Part shown: positions 54,138 through 61,847 of the stretch, piece after piece
Layout of the letters: every line of letters starts with the position of its first letter
Position numbering within the stretch: position 1 is the stretch's first letter
NCBI RefSeq assembly: GCF_000282455.1
Contig: NZ_AKJG01000002.1
Coordinates: 40,153 to 104,152 of the forward strand
Origin: Pseudomonas sp. GM74
GTDB lineage: Bacteria; Pseudomonadota; Gammaproteobacteria; Pseudomonadales; Pseudomonadaceae
Direction: 5' to 3'
Length of the DNA stretch: 64,000 bases
Notes under the pieces: model-generated
Databases searched by the model: none
What the model saw: the letters and a program-made list of their open reading frames with translations, nothing else
Told to the model about the DNA's origin: nothing
Position numbers and translations under genes: made by a program

Positions 54138-54461
54138 CTTGCCTCTTTGCCGATAATTCGCGAACTTATTGGCATATCCAATGTGTTTAGCGACATAACT
54201 CGACTAAATAGTGCTTTAGTCGAGTTGGCTTTTATCCTTGCCAGGCACCCTGTCCCGCCATTGGGTGATTCGGCTCCCGTCAGTTTCGACTCTGCTCACC
54301 AGCTGTGTATCAGAGTGTATCGGCGCGACACCTCGATACACAGCCTTTCATCCGGCCGACGATTGGACACAGCCCAGATACGTTTGCGCGCTTCAATGCA
54401 TGCAAGGTTTGAAGGGGCTCGGACGGAACCCCTGGCCCATGACTGGTAATGGAGAGATCCC
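54138..54461. promoter_or_regulatory. divergent regulatory region with two operator-like repeats
   Basis: 324 bases without a gene. A perfect 12-base inverted repeat AACTCGACTAAA (54197-54208) / TTTAGTCGAGTT (54215-54226) with a 6-base spacer lies 60 bases before the cupin start. GTGTATC occurs at 54305 and again at 54315 (10 bases apart), with the inverse CGATACAC at 54334-54341. The last block lies 120-157 bases before the hydrolase gene. No regulator gene is adjacent. Confidence 0.55.
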
Positions 54462-55529
54462 ATGAAGATGGCACTGCGCAACAGCAACCCGGGCAAGACT
54501 CGTCGCCACCTGGTCGGCCCTTCGATCCTCGCGCTGACGCTGTTCGGCGTACTCGGCGCGGCCCACGCACAAACGGCCGCCACCGCGCAGCCGGCAGTGG
54601 CCCCTGCCGGTACCACACAGGCGGCGCCCTCGCCGTTCGGCCCTCTCAAGCATGTCAACGCCGGGTTGCTGGACGTGGCGTACGCCGAAACTGGCCCGGC
54701 CAACGGACCGGTGGTGATCCTGCTGCACGGTTGGCCGTATGACATTCACAGCTATGACGAGGTCGCGCCGTTGCTGGTCGCCAAAGGTTATCGGGTGCTG
54801 ATGCCCTACGCCCGTGGCTATGGCGATACGCACTTCCTGTCCGATAAAACCCTGCGCAATGGCCAGCCGGCTGCGCTGGCCAGTGATGTCATCGACTTCA
54901 TGGATGCCCTGAAGATCAAGCAAGCGGTACTCGGTGGCTACGACTGGGGTGCGCGTTCGGCCGATATTGTCTCGGCGCTGTGGCCGGAACGGGTCAAGGC
55001 GCTGGTCTCGGTCAGCGGTTATCTGATCGGCAACCAGGCCGCCGGCAAGAACCCGCTGCCACCCAAGGCGGAATTGCAGTGGTGGTATCAGTTCTACTTC
55101 GCCACTGATCGTGGTCGCGCCGGTTACGAGAAAAACACCCACGACTTCGCCAAATTGATCTGGCAACTGGCTTCGCCGAAATGGACGTTCGATGACGCCA
55201 CCTTCGACCGTAGCGCCAAGGCGCTGGACAACCCCGACCATGTCGACATCACTGTGTTCAACTACCGCTGGCGCCTGGGCCTGGTCCAGGGCGAGAGCCT
55301 ATACGAACCACTGGAGCAGAAACTGGCCACGGCGCCTTCCATCAGCGTGCCGACCATTACCCTTGAAGGCGATGCCAATGGCGCTCCGCACCCGGCGCCT
55401 GAAGACTATGCCAAACGCTTCACCGGCAAATACGAGTTCCGGCTGATCAGCGGCGGCATCGGCCACAACCTGCCGCAGGAAGATCCGCGGGCGTTCGCCA
55501 AGGCGGTGATCGATGCCGATCACCTTTGA
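54462..55529 (+). CDS. exported alpha/beta hydrolase, epoxide-hydrolase-like
   Basis: 355-aa hydrolase with an N-terminal export signal. KTRRHLVGPSILALTLFGVLGAAHA has two arginines before the hydrophobic stretch, so Tat export is possible. The oxyanion motif LLHGWPYDIHSYDEV, nucleophile Asp in LGGYDWGARSADIV and His in GGIGHNLPQEDP fit the epoxide hydrolase/haloalkane dehalogenase group. The tail may hold the acid residue. It is followed by two DUF1254 genes in the same direction (109 and 14 bases apart). Start ATG with GGAGA. Confidence 0.85.
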   Translation: MKMALRNSNPGKTRRHLVGPSILALTLFGVLGAAHAQTAATAQPAVAPAGTTQAAPSPFGPLKHVNAGLLDVAYAETGPANGPVVILLHGWPYDIHSYDEVAPLLVAKGYRVLMPYARGYGDTHFLSDKTLRNGQPAALASDVIDFMDALKIKQAVLGGYDWGARSADIVSALWPERVKALVSVSGYLIGNQAAGKNPLPPKAELQWWYQFYFATDRGRAGYEKNTHDFAKLIWQLASPKWTFDDATFDRSAKALDNPDHVDITVFNYRWRLGLVQGESLYEPLEQKLATAPSISVPTITLEGDANGAPHPAPEDYAKRFTGKYEFRLISGGIGHNLPQEDPRAFAKAVIDADHL

Positions 55530-55598
55530 GGGCGATCTGACGCATTCGCGCCTGCGTTGAACGGCACAGGGGTAAAGATGAGCTATCTTGAGAGCGAA

Positions 55599-55615
55599 TC
55601 ACCTGCATCAGGTGA
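55599..55615. promoter_or_regulatory. short palindrome before the first DUF1254 gene
   Basis: TCACCTG-CAT-CAGGTGA, 23 bases upstream of the ATG and overlapping its leader. It could be an operator or an RNA hairpin that tunes translation. Confidence 0.4.
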
Positions 55616-55638
55616 CTGCCAACAAGTAAGGACGCTTC

Positions 55639-57129
55639 ATGAATCGTTTGCCCCGGCGCCATGCCCTCTTCGCCTTGACTTTCGCCAGTACGCTCACAGC
55701 CGCAGCCCTGTCGGGTACTCCGGGTTACGCGGCACCAGCCACTGTCGCCGCGCCGGCCGCCAGCCCTGTCTCAGGCCCTGTCGCCGGCACCAAAATAACT
55801 GAACCGTACGTGCGCATGATGGCGCGCGAGGCGTATTTCTGGGCCTGGCCGATGGCCAACATCTTCAATCGTCGCCAGGCCTTCAAGGACCTGCCCGAAC
55901 CCGGCTTGATGGGCGGCATCGTACCCGTGGCCCCGATCAATCGGCTGTCGATGCTCAGCGACTACATCGACCCGGCCGAGCGCCTGGTGGCTTGCCCGAA
56001 CCAGGATGTGGTGTACGGCGCCGGCAGCATCGCCCTGGACCTTGAACCGGTGGTGCTGCAAGTGCCGGACTTCGACGGCCGTTTCTGGGTGTATCAGGTG
56101 GTCGACCTGCGCTCCGACAGCTTCGCCGAACTGGGCAAAATGTATAACACCCAGCCAGGTTTCTACCTGTTGGTCGGCCCGGACTGGAATGGCAAGGTGC
56201 CGCCCGGCATCAAACGGGTGTACCGCTCGCGTACGAACACCGGGTTCGTGATCCCTCGGGTATTCCAGGACGACACCGCCGCCGACCGCCTGGCCGTGCA
56301 GCCGGCATTGTCGGGCATCGACATGTACCCGCTGTCGCAGTACGACGGCAATATGAAGAAGCGCAACTGGGCCAGGCTGCCGAAATTCCCGGCCCAGGCT
56401 TCTGAAGGCAACGCCGAAACCAAATGGGTGGTACCGGAGAAGTTCTTCGATGAACTGCCGGCCCTGCTCAGGGACGCCAAGCCATTGCCGGGCGAAGAAG
56501 CCCGCTACGGGCAAATGGCCGCCCTCGCGGCCATCGCCAAGGCCGACCCGCAACTGCGCGCCGCGATGATCGACGAGGCGAAAAAAACCGACAAAGAGGT
56601 GATCGACCCACTATTGCAGTTCCGCAACTACGGCCTGCAATTGCCCAATCACTGGAGCACCGTGAGCAACGGCGCAGCGTTCGGTACCGACTATTTCACC
56701 CGTACCGCCGTGGCGCGCTCGAACATATTCGTCAATCAGCAGAAAGAGACCAAATACTTCTATCAGGACCTGGATGAGAACGGCCTGCGCCTCAACGGCC
56801 AATACGGCTACAGCGTGACGTTCGCCAAAGGCAAGCTGCCGCCGGTCAAGGGGTTCTGGTCACTGACGCTGTACAACGAACAGCACTTTTTCTCGCCGAA
56901 CGAGCTCAAACGCTATTCCATCGGCACCAAGAACAAATCCCTGCAAACCAACCCTGACGGCTCGCTGACTATCTACGTGCAAAGCGAATCACCGGGCAAG
57001 GACAAGGAAAGCAACTGGCTGCCCTCGCCCAAAGACGCCGAATTCTCGCTGTACATCCGCGCCTACTGGCCGCAAGCCGATGCCCTCGACGGCGACTGGA
57101 CTCCACCGGCGGTGGTGAAAACCAATTGA
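55639..57129 (+). CDS. exported DUF1254/DUF1214 protein (first copy)
   Basis: 496-aa periplasmic protein of unknown function. The signal MNRLPRRHALFALTFASTLTAAALSG has a Tat-like double arginine. DUF1254 covers about residues 60-190 (AYFWAWPMANIFNRRQ, CPNQDVVYGAGSIALDLEPVVLQVPD). DUF1214 covers the C-terminus (KGFWSLTLYNEQHFFSPN, YIRAYWPQADALDGDW). The two domains form the usual architecture. It is followed 14 bases later by a second, diverged copy. Binding or conversion of small hydrophobic compounds has been suggested for such proteins, but nothing here proves it. Confidence 0.88.
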   Translation: MNRLPRRHALFALTFASTLTAAALSGTPGYAAPATVAAPAASPVSGPVAGTKITEPYVRMMAREAYFWAWPMANIFNRRQAFKDLPEPGLMGGIVPVAPINRLSMLSDYIDPAERLVACPNQDVVYGAGSIALDLEPVVLQVPDFDGRFWVYQVVDLRSDSFAELGKMYNTQPGFYLLVGPDWNGKVPPGIKRVYRSRTNTGFVIPRVFQDDTAADRLAVQPALSGIDMYPLSQYDGNMKKRNWARLPKFPAQASEGNAETKWVVPEKFFDELPALLRDAKPLPGEEARYGQMAALAAIAKADPQLRAAMIDEAKKTDKEVIDPLLQFRNYGLQLPNHWSTVSNGAAFGTDYFTRTAVARSNIFVNQQKETKYFYQDLDENGLRLNGQYGYSVTFAKGKLPPVKGFWSLTLYNEQHFFSPNELKRYSIGTKNKSLQTNPDGSLTIYVQSESPGKDKESNWLPSPKDAEFSLYIRAYWPQADALDGDWTPPAVVKTN

Positions 57130-57143
57130 AAAGGACTTCTACG

Positions 57144-58634
57144 ATGAACGCAGCCAGCAAAACGCTGACCGCACTGGCATTGGCCGTTTCGGTCAGCCTC
57201 GGCGCCCAGGCAGCCACGCATTATGAACAACTGGCCGACCTGCCCTTCGTTGGCGGTTATCCAACCCCGGAAGGCGTGGCCCAACTCAAGAACGAGTTGC
57301 TGTTCCAGCGCGCCGTGCAGTCCTACATCTGGGCACTGCCGGCATTGAACATGTACGCCATGAAGGAAGGCTCGGAAAAAACCTTCGGCGCCGGCTACAA
57401 CGTGTTGCCGATCTGGAAAGACCGGCTCAACGCCAAGACCTTGGTGACTACGCCGAACTCCGACGTGATCTACGCCATGGGCTATCTGGATCTGAAGCAG
57501 GACGGCCCGATGGTGATTGAAGTGCCGCCGGGCATGCAGGGCATTCTCGACGACTTCTTCCAGCGGCCGATCTGCTCCGAAGGCCAGATCGAAGGTCGTC
57601 AGTGGTGCGGCGATGTCGGCCTGCCCGGCCCGGACCAAGGCAAGGGCGCCAAGTACCTGGTGCTGCCACCGGATTACAAGGGTGACGTGCCTGCGGGCTA
57701 CCTGACCTACCGTTCACGCACCTATAACGTGTTTGTGTTCTGGCGCGGTTTCTTCAAGGACCCGAAACAGCTGGAAGCACCGGTCAAGCTCATGGAGCAG
57801 ACGCGCATCTATCCGCTGGGCAAAGAAGCCACGGCTAAGAAGATGGAGTTCCCCAACGCCTCGAAAACCCCGATCAACATGCTCTACCCCACCGATGGCA
57901 GCGCGTTTGACATGCTTTCGCGATTTATCGACCATGAATACGTCGACCCGCAGGACATGGAAATGCGCGGCATGCTCGCCGCCTTGGGCATCATAAAGGG
58001 CAAGCCGTTCCAGCCGGATACGGCGACCCGCGACCTGCTCGACAAGGCCGCGAAGACCGCGAGCAAAATGGGCCACGCCACTTCCTACACCCCGCAAACC
58101 ATAGTCGCCAACGGCACCTGGTACCCGGACCGCAAGTGGCTGAACGTCTTCCCGGGCAACGCCACCTTCACTGCCGACACCTTCAACTACATCGACCCAC
58201 GCACCGGTTTCTTCACCAATGCCTACTCGGCCAGCCCGGGCATGGCGGTGAACATGGAGAACGTCGGCGCCAAGTACCCGGCCACCTTCGTCGACGCCAA
58301 GGGCGAGTTCCTGTCGGGCAGTAACGCCTACACACTGAACCTGCCCAAGGGCATTCCGGCGGCGTTGTTCTGGTCGGTAACCGTGTACGACTCGATCACC
58401 GCCTCGGGCGTGGACAACGGCCAGCCGTTCCCGTCGTTGAACGCCATGGACAAGCCACTGGTGAATGCCGACGGTTCGATTGACGTGCACTTTGGGCCGG
58501 ATTCACCGGGTGAAGGCAAGAACTGGATTCGCACCCTGCCGGGCAAAGGCTTCTTCGTGATCCTGCGCCTTTATGGCCCGACCAAGGCGTTTTTCGACAA
58601 GGCCTGGAAACCCGGCGATTTGCACAAGCAGTAA
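57144..58634 (+). CDS. exported DUF1254/DUF1214 protein (second copy)
   Basis: 496-aa paralogue of the preceding protein with a plain Sec signal (MNAASKTLTALALAVSVSLGAQA). DUF1254 (about 45-180: YIWALPALNMYAMKEG, TPNSDVIYAMGYLDLKQDGPMVIEVPPGM) and DUF1214 (about 375-490: FWSVTVYDSITASGVDNGQ, FVILRLYGPTKAFFDKAW) are intact. The ATG at 57144 has AAGGA upstream. A strong terminator follows the gene, so the unit hydrolase-DUF1254-DUF1254 is self-contained. Confidence 0.88.
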   Translation: MNAASKTLTALALAVSVSLGAQAATHYEQLADLPFVGGYPTPEGVAQLKNELLFQRAVQSYIWALPALNMYAMKEGSEKTFGAGYNVLPIWKDRLNAKTLVTTPNSDVIYAMGYLDLKQDGPMVIEVPPGMQGILDDFFQRPICSEGQIEGRQWCGDVGLPGPDQGKGAKYLVLPPDYKGDVPAGYLTYRSRTYNVFVFWRGFFKDPKQLEAPVKLMEQTRIYPLGKEATAKKMEFPNASKTPINMLYPTDGSAFDMLSRFIDHEYVDPQDMEMRGMLAALGIIKGKPFQPDTATRDLLDKAAKTASKMGHATSYTPQTIVANGTWYPDRKWLNVFPGNATFTADTFNYIDPRTGFFTNAYSASPGMAVNMENVGAKYPATFVDAKGEFLSGSNAYTLNLPKGIPAALFWSVTVYDSITASGVDNGQPFPSLNAMDKPLVNADGSIDVHFGPDSPGEGKNWIRTLPGKGFFVILRLYGPTKAFFDKAWKPGDLHKQ

Positions 58635-58651
58635 CCCATAGTCCCGTGAAC

Positions 58652-58685
58652 AAATGAGCGCCCCAGTGGCGCTCATTTCGTTTTG
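58652..58685 (+). terminator. terminator after the DUF1254 pair
   Basis: Perfect 11-base stem AAATGAGCGCC / GGCGCTCATTT with a 5-base loop, then CGTTTT. It lies 17 bases after the stop. Confidence 0.88.
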
Positions 58686-58910
58686 GCGGCATGGCAAACA
58701 CAGGGTATATCGGCCCCCGGCATCCGCTCCCGAAGCAAACCTCAGGTCGACGACAGACAGGCACCCTTTTCCGGTACCAGACGAATATCGACACGACGGT
58801 TGGCTTCCCGCCCCGCCTCGGTGTCATCAAGGACAGCACACCGATTCAATATTCTCGACCCGATCTACGCGACCATGACCACCTCACTAACTCCCCGTAA
58901 GGACAATGTC

Positions 58911-59564
58911 ATGGCCATTGCAAAGGCAGTACCCGGCAAAACCCTGCTGACCCCGACCGACCACACCCTGATCATGATCGACCACCAGTCGCAGATGTCC
59001 TTCGCGACCAAGTCGATCGATGCTGTGACCCTGCGCAACAACGCCGCACTGGTGGCCAAGGCAGCCCGTGGCTTCAAGGTCTCGACCATTCTCACCACCG
59101 TCGCCGAGAAGAGTTTTTCCGGGCCGATCTTCGACGAAATCAAAGCCGTGTTCCCGGAACACAACGTCATCGACCGCACCAGCATGAACACCTGGGAAGA
59201 CGAGCGCATCGCCGTGGAGGTCAACGCCATCGGCAAGCAGAAGATTGTCCTTGCCGGTCTGTGGACGTCGGTTTGCATCGTAGGCCCGGCGTTGTCGGCG
59301 GTTGATCAGGGTTTCGAGGTGTATGTGATTGCCGACGCCTGCGGCGACGTCAGCACCGAGGCCCATGAAATGGCCATGCAGCGCATGATCCAGATCGGCG
59401 CCCGGCCGATGACTTCGTTGCAATACCTGCTGGAACTGCAACGTGACTGGGCCCGCAGCGAGACCTACGACGAAACGGTGAAAACCTCGATTGCCAACGG
59501 TGGTGCCTACGGTCTGGGCCTGATCTACGCCAAGACAATGTTTGGTGCGTCCGAAGGCCATTAA
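58911..59564 (+). CDS. isochorismatase-family cysteine hydrolase (YcaC-like)
   Basis: 217-aa hydrolase. The triad is visible: Asp in HTLIMIDHQSQMSFA, a Lys in TVAEKSF and Cys in GLWTSVCIVGPALS. The length and the VYVIADACGDVSTEAHEMAMQRM segment match the YcaC subgroup, whose natural substrate is unknown. The ATG at 58911 has AAGGA. The longer frame upstream is rejected. The 276-base gap before it contains the preceding terminator and, presumably, its promoter. Confidence 0.87.
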   Translation: MAIAKAVPGKTLLTPTDHTLIMIDHQSQMSFATKSIDAVTLRNNAALVAKAARGFKVSTILTTVAEKSFSGPIFDEIKAVFPEHNVIDRTSMNTWEDERIAVEVNAIGKQKIVLAGLWTSVCIVGPALSAVDQGFEVYVIADACGDVSTEAHEMAMQRMIQIGARPMTSLQYLLELQRDWARSETYDETVKTSIANGGAYGLGLIYAKTMFGASEGH

Positions 59565-59580
59565 GGTCCGTTGAAAAAAC

Positions 59581-59611
59581 CAGCGACTGCGCAGTCCCGA
59601 CGCAGTCGCTG
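59581..59611. other. hairpin between the hydrolase and porin genes
   Basis: Perfect 11-base inverted repeat CAGCGACTGCG / CGCAGTCGCTG with a 9-base loop, 20 bases before the porin ATG. It lacks a T tract. It may attenuate or protect mRNA rather than terminate. Confidence 0.6.
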
Positions 59612-59630
59612 CCCCTGCGGTGACCCATTG

Positions 59631-60950
59631 ATGATCCATTCCCCGCAAGATTTCAGGGCGGCCCTTGCCCTGTGCCTCTACCTGTTGGCCACCCACGCAC
59701 TGGCCGATGAATCGTCTCAAGACGTGGAAGGCTTCCTGAACGGTGCGACGCTTGGCGTACTCAGCCGCAACTTTTATCTGAACAGTGACTATCGGTCCCC
59801 CTCGCCGACCGGCAAGAGCTACAAAGCCGAATGGGCTCAAGGCTTTATCGGCGCTTTTGAATCCGGCTTCACGCCGGGTGCCGTAGGCTTCGGCCTCGAT
59901 GCCCATGCCTTTCTTGGATTGAAACTCGATGGCGGCAAGGGCCACTCCGGGACCGGATTGCTGCCGGTGGACAGTGAAGGTCGTAGCCAAAGCAACTACT
60001 CCAGCGGTGGCGGCGCGATCAAGCTCAAGGCTTCGAACACCACCCTGGCGTTTGGTGAAATGGAGGTCGAAAGCCCGGTATTCGACACCGCGGACAAACG
60101 CTTGCAACCGGAGTACGCCACCGGTTTTCTGCTCGACAGCCGCGAAATCGCCGGCATGAACCTGCAAGCCGGCCACTTCACGGCATTCAAGAATCAGGAC
60201 AGTGCTTCAGGCAAGGGCAACTTTTTCGGCTATGGCGCCAACACCGAGGCCGGCGGCATTTCGTTTGTCGGCGCCGATCTGTTCACCCAAAGCCCGGTTG
60301 GCGGCGCCCTGTATGCCTCGGATCTGACCGACACCTGGCACCAGTACTACGGCAACCTGCACTTCAAGCAGTCCGAAGTGTTCCTCGACGCCAACCTCTA
60401 TCACACCCGGGACACTGGCCAGGCGCTGGCCGGTGCCATTGATAACACGGCGTACAGCCTGTCCGGCAGATACACGATCGGCGCCCATGGGTTCACCTTG
60501 GCGTACCAGAAAGTCGATGGTGATACGCCGTTCGATTTCGTCGGTGGCGACTCCATCTACCTCGCCAACTCGATCAAGTACGCCGACTTCAACGGCGCCC
60601 ACGAACGCTCCTGGCAAGCCCGCTACGACCTGGACCTGGCTACGTTCGGGATACCCGGCCTGAAGTTCATGACCCGTTACGTTACCGGCGACCAGATCGA
60701 CGGCACCCATGCACCACAAGGCGGAGCCTACAACCCGTTCGACCCGGCGACCGGCACCTTCACGCCGCAACAAGGTGATGGGGGCAAGCACTGGGAGCGG
60801 GACATTGATTTGAAGTACATCGTCCAAACGGGTGCCGCGAAGGACCTGTCGGTGCAGGTGTCGCACGTTTCGCACCGGGCCAATGAGGCGCAGGCGGGTG
60901 ATGATATAGACCGGGTATATGTAGTGATTCAGTACCCGCTGGGGTTCTGA
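59631..60950 (+). CDS. OprD-family outer-membrane porin
   Basis: 439-aa specific porin of the OprD family. The signal FRAALALCLYLLATHALA is followed by a barrel with GATLGVLSRNFYLNSDYR, GFGLDAHAFLGLKLDGG, GLKFMTRYVTGDQIDG and the terminal VIQYPLGF. The ATG at 59631 is preferred over a start 60 bases upstream. OprD channels take up small carboxylates and amino acids. Its place after the isochorismatase-type hydrolase suggests uptake of that enzyme's substrate, but this is inference. Confidence 0.9.
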   Translation: MIHSPQDFRAALALCLYLLATHALADESSQDVEGFLNGATLGVLSRNFYLNSDYRSPSPTGKSYKAEWAQGFIGAFESGFTPGAVGFGLDAHAFLGLKLDGGKGHSGTGLLPVDSEGRSQSNYSSGGGAIKLKASNTTLAFGEMEVESPVFDTADKRLQPEYATGFLLDSREIAGMNLQAGHFTAFKNQDSASGKGNFFGYGANTEAGGISFVGADLFTQSPVGGALYASDLTDTWHQYYGNLHFKQSEVFLDANLYHTRDTGQALAGAIDNTAYSLSGRYTIGAHGFTLAYQKVDGDTPFDFVGGDSIYLANSIKYADFNGAHERSWQARYDLDLATFGIPGLKFMTRYVTGDQIDGTHAPQGGAYNPFDPATGTFTPQQGDGGKHWERDIDLKYIVQTGAAKDLSVQVSHVSHRANEAQAGDDIDRVYVVIQYPLGF

Positions 60951-61098
60951 GGAAAGCATTCGGCAATGATTCGGGCTTGCCGCAAAGCCGCAAATTCTGT
61001 TCGGATTGGATGGATCGCAATAGCGGCCCGCTTGCTCGATACCGCACCAATAGTATGATAGGTTGCACGCAGTCGACCATCTCCGTGGAGGCCCAATC

Positions 61099-61344
61099 AT
61101 GGGAACCGTACGAAAAACCATCACTGTGACTGACCAGCAAGACAACTGGATCAAAGCCCAGATAGAAGCGGGCCATTACACCAACGACAGCGAATACATT
61201 CGCGATCTGATCCGTCGTGAACAGGAGCGCAGCGCTGAACTCGAAACGATCCGTGCCGCCCTTCGGGAAGGTGAATCAAGTGGAAAACCTCGCCCATTCG
61301 ATCCAGTTGCATTCAAACAGCGAATGTTGACCGCGCATGGCTGA
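61099..61344 (+). CDS. parD: ParD-family antitoxin
   Basis: 81-aa ribbon-helix-helix antitoxin. The N-terminal DNA-binding strand is VRKTITVTDQQDNWIKAQIEAG and the dimer helix YTNDSEYIRDLIRREQE. The C-terminal tail binds toxin (GESSGKPRPFDPVAFKQRM). The ATG at 61099 has GGAGG nearby. It overlaps the toxin gene by 8 bases and very likely autoregulates the pair through the short promoter in the 148 bases upstream (TATGATAGG at about 61055). Confidence 0.9.
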   Translation: MGTVRKTITVTDQQDNWIKAQIEAGHYTNDSEYIRDLIRREQERSAELETIRAALREGESSGKPRPFDPVAFKQRMLTAHG

Positions 61345-61627
61345 ATATCGTCTAACGCCTGCCGCAGAGGGTGACCTTGAGGCAATCTGGAGTTATACCG
61401 CTCGCCAGTGGGGCCTGGATCAGGCCAATCGCTACATTGACATCCTTACCTCAGCATTTGCGCAATTGGCCGAGCGCCCAAAAAAGGCGCCGGCCTGCGA
61501 CAATATCCGCCCTGGTTATCGGCGCTGCAGTGTGGAGCGGCACATGATCTATTTTCGAATCACCGCGTACGGAATTGCGATCATCAGGGTCCTTCATGAT
61601 CGGATGGAAGCGCAGCGCAATCTCTGA
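61337..61627 (+). CDS. parE: ParE-family toxin
   Basis: 96-aa RelE/ParE-superfamily toxin, MAEYRLTPAAEGDLEAIWSYTARQWGLDQANRYID..., with the C-terminal YRRCSVERHMIYFRI and IIRVLHDRMEAQRNL motifs typical of ParE. ParE toxins poison DNA gyrase. The pair is complete and sits between an OprD gene and selC, consistent with island maintenance. Confidence 0.9.
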   Translation: MAEYRLTPAAEGDLEAIWSYTARQWGLDQANRYIDILTSAFAQLAERPKKAPACDNIRPGYRRCSVERHMIYFRITAYGIAIIRVLHDRMEAQRNL

Positions 61628-61683
61628 CGATCCATTTCGCAACCCCGTGTAAAAACTGGACGAATGTATTGCTTCGAGCAACT

Positions 61684-61711
61684 GCCATCGCGAGCAAGCT
61701 CGCTCCCACAG
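61684..61711. repeat. single REP element near selC
   Basis: CATCGCGAGCAAGCTCGCTCCCACAG, the first REP after a gap of about 27.8 kb. It has no inverted partner nearby. Confidence 0.85.
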
Positions 61712-61745
61712 AGGGTTGGGTTGAGTCAGAAGGTTTGAGGTTGAT

Positions 61746-61841
61746 TGGCGGAAGGCAGCCGGAGTCGAACCTGCCCGGGAACGGATGCCGTCCCCAACCG
61801 GGTTTGAAGCCCGGCCGCGCCACCGGGCGCGATTGCCTTCC
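61746..61841 (-). tRNA. selC: tRNA-Sec (selenocysteine, anticodon UCA)
   Basis: On the minus strand the gene starts GGAAGGCAATCG and ends with encoded CCA after TTCGACTCC. The anticodon loop is CTTCAAA with anticodon TCA, framed by GCCGGG/CCCGG. It has the long acceptor stem and the long variable arm expected of SelC. Length is 96 bases. It lies 6 bases after the selB stop and its 3' end faces the accessory region. Confidence 0.95.
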
Positions 61842-61847
61842 TTGAAG

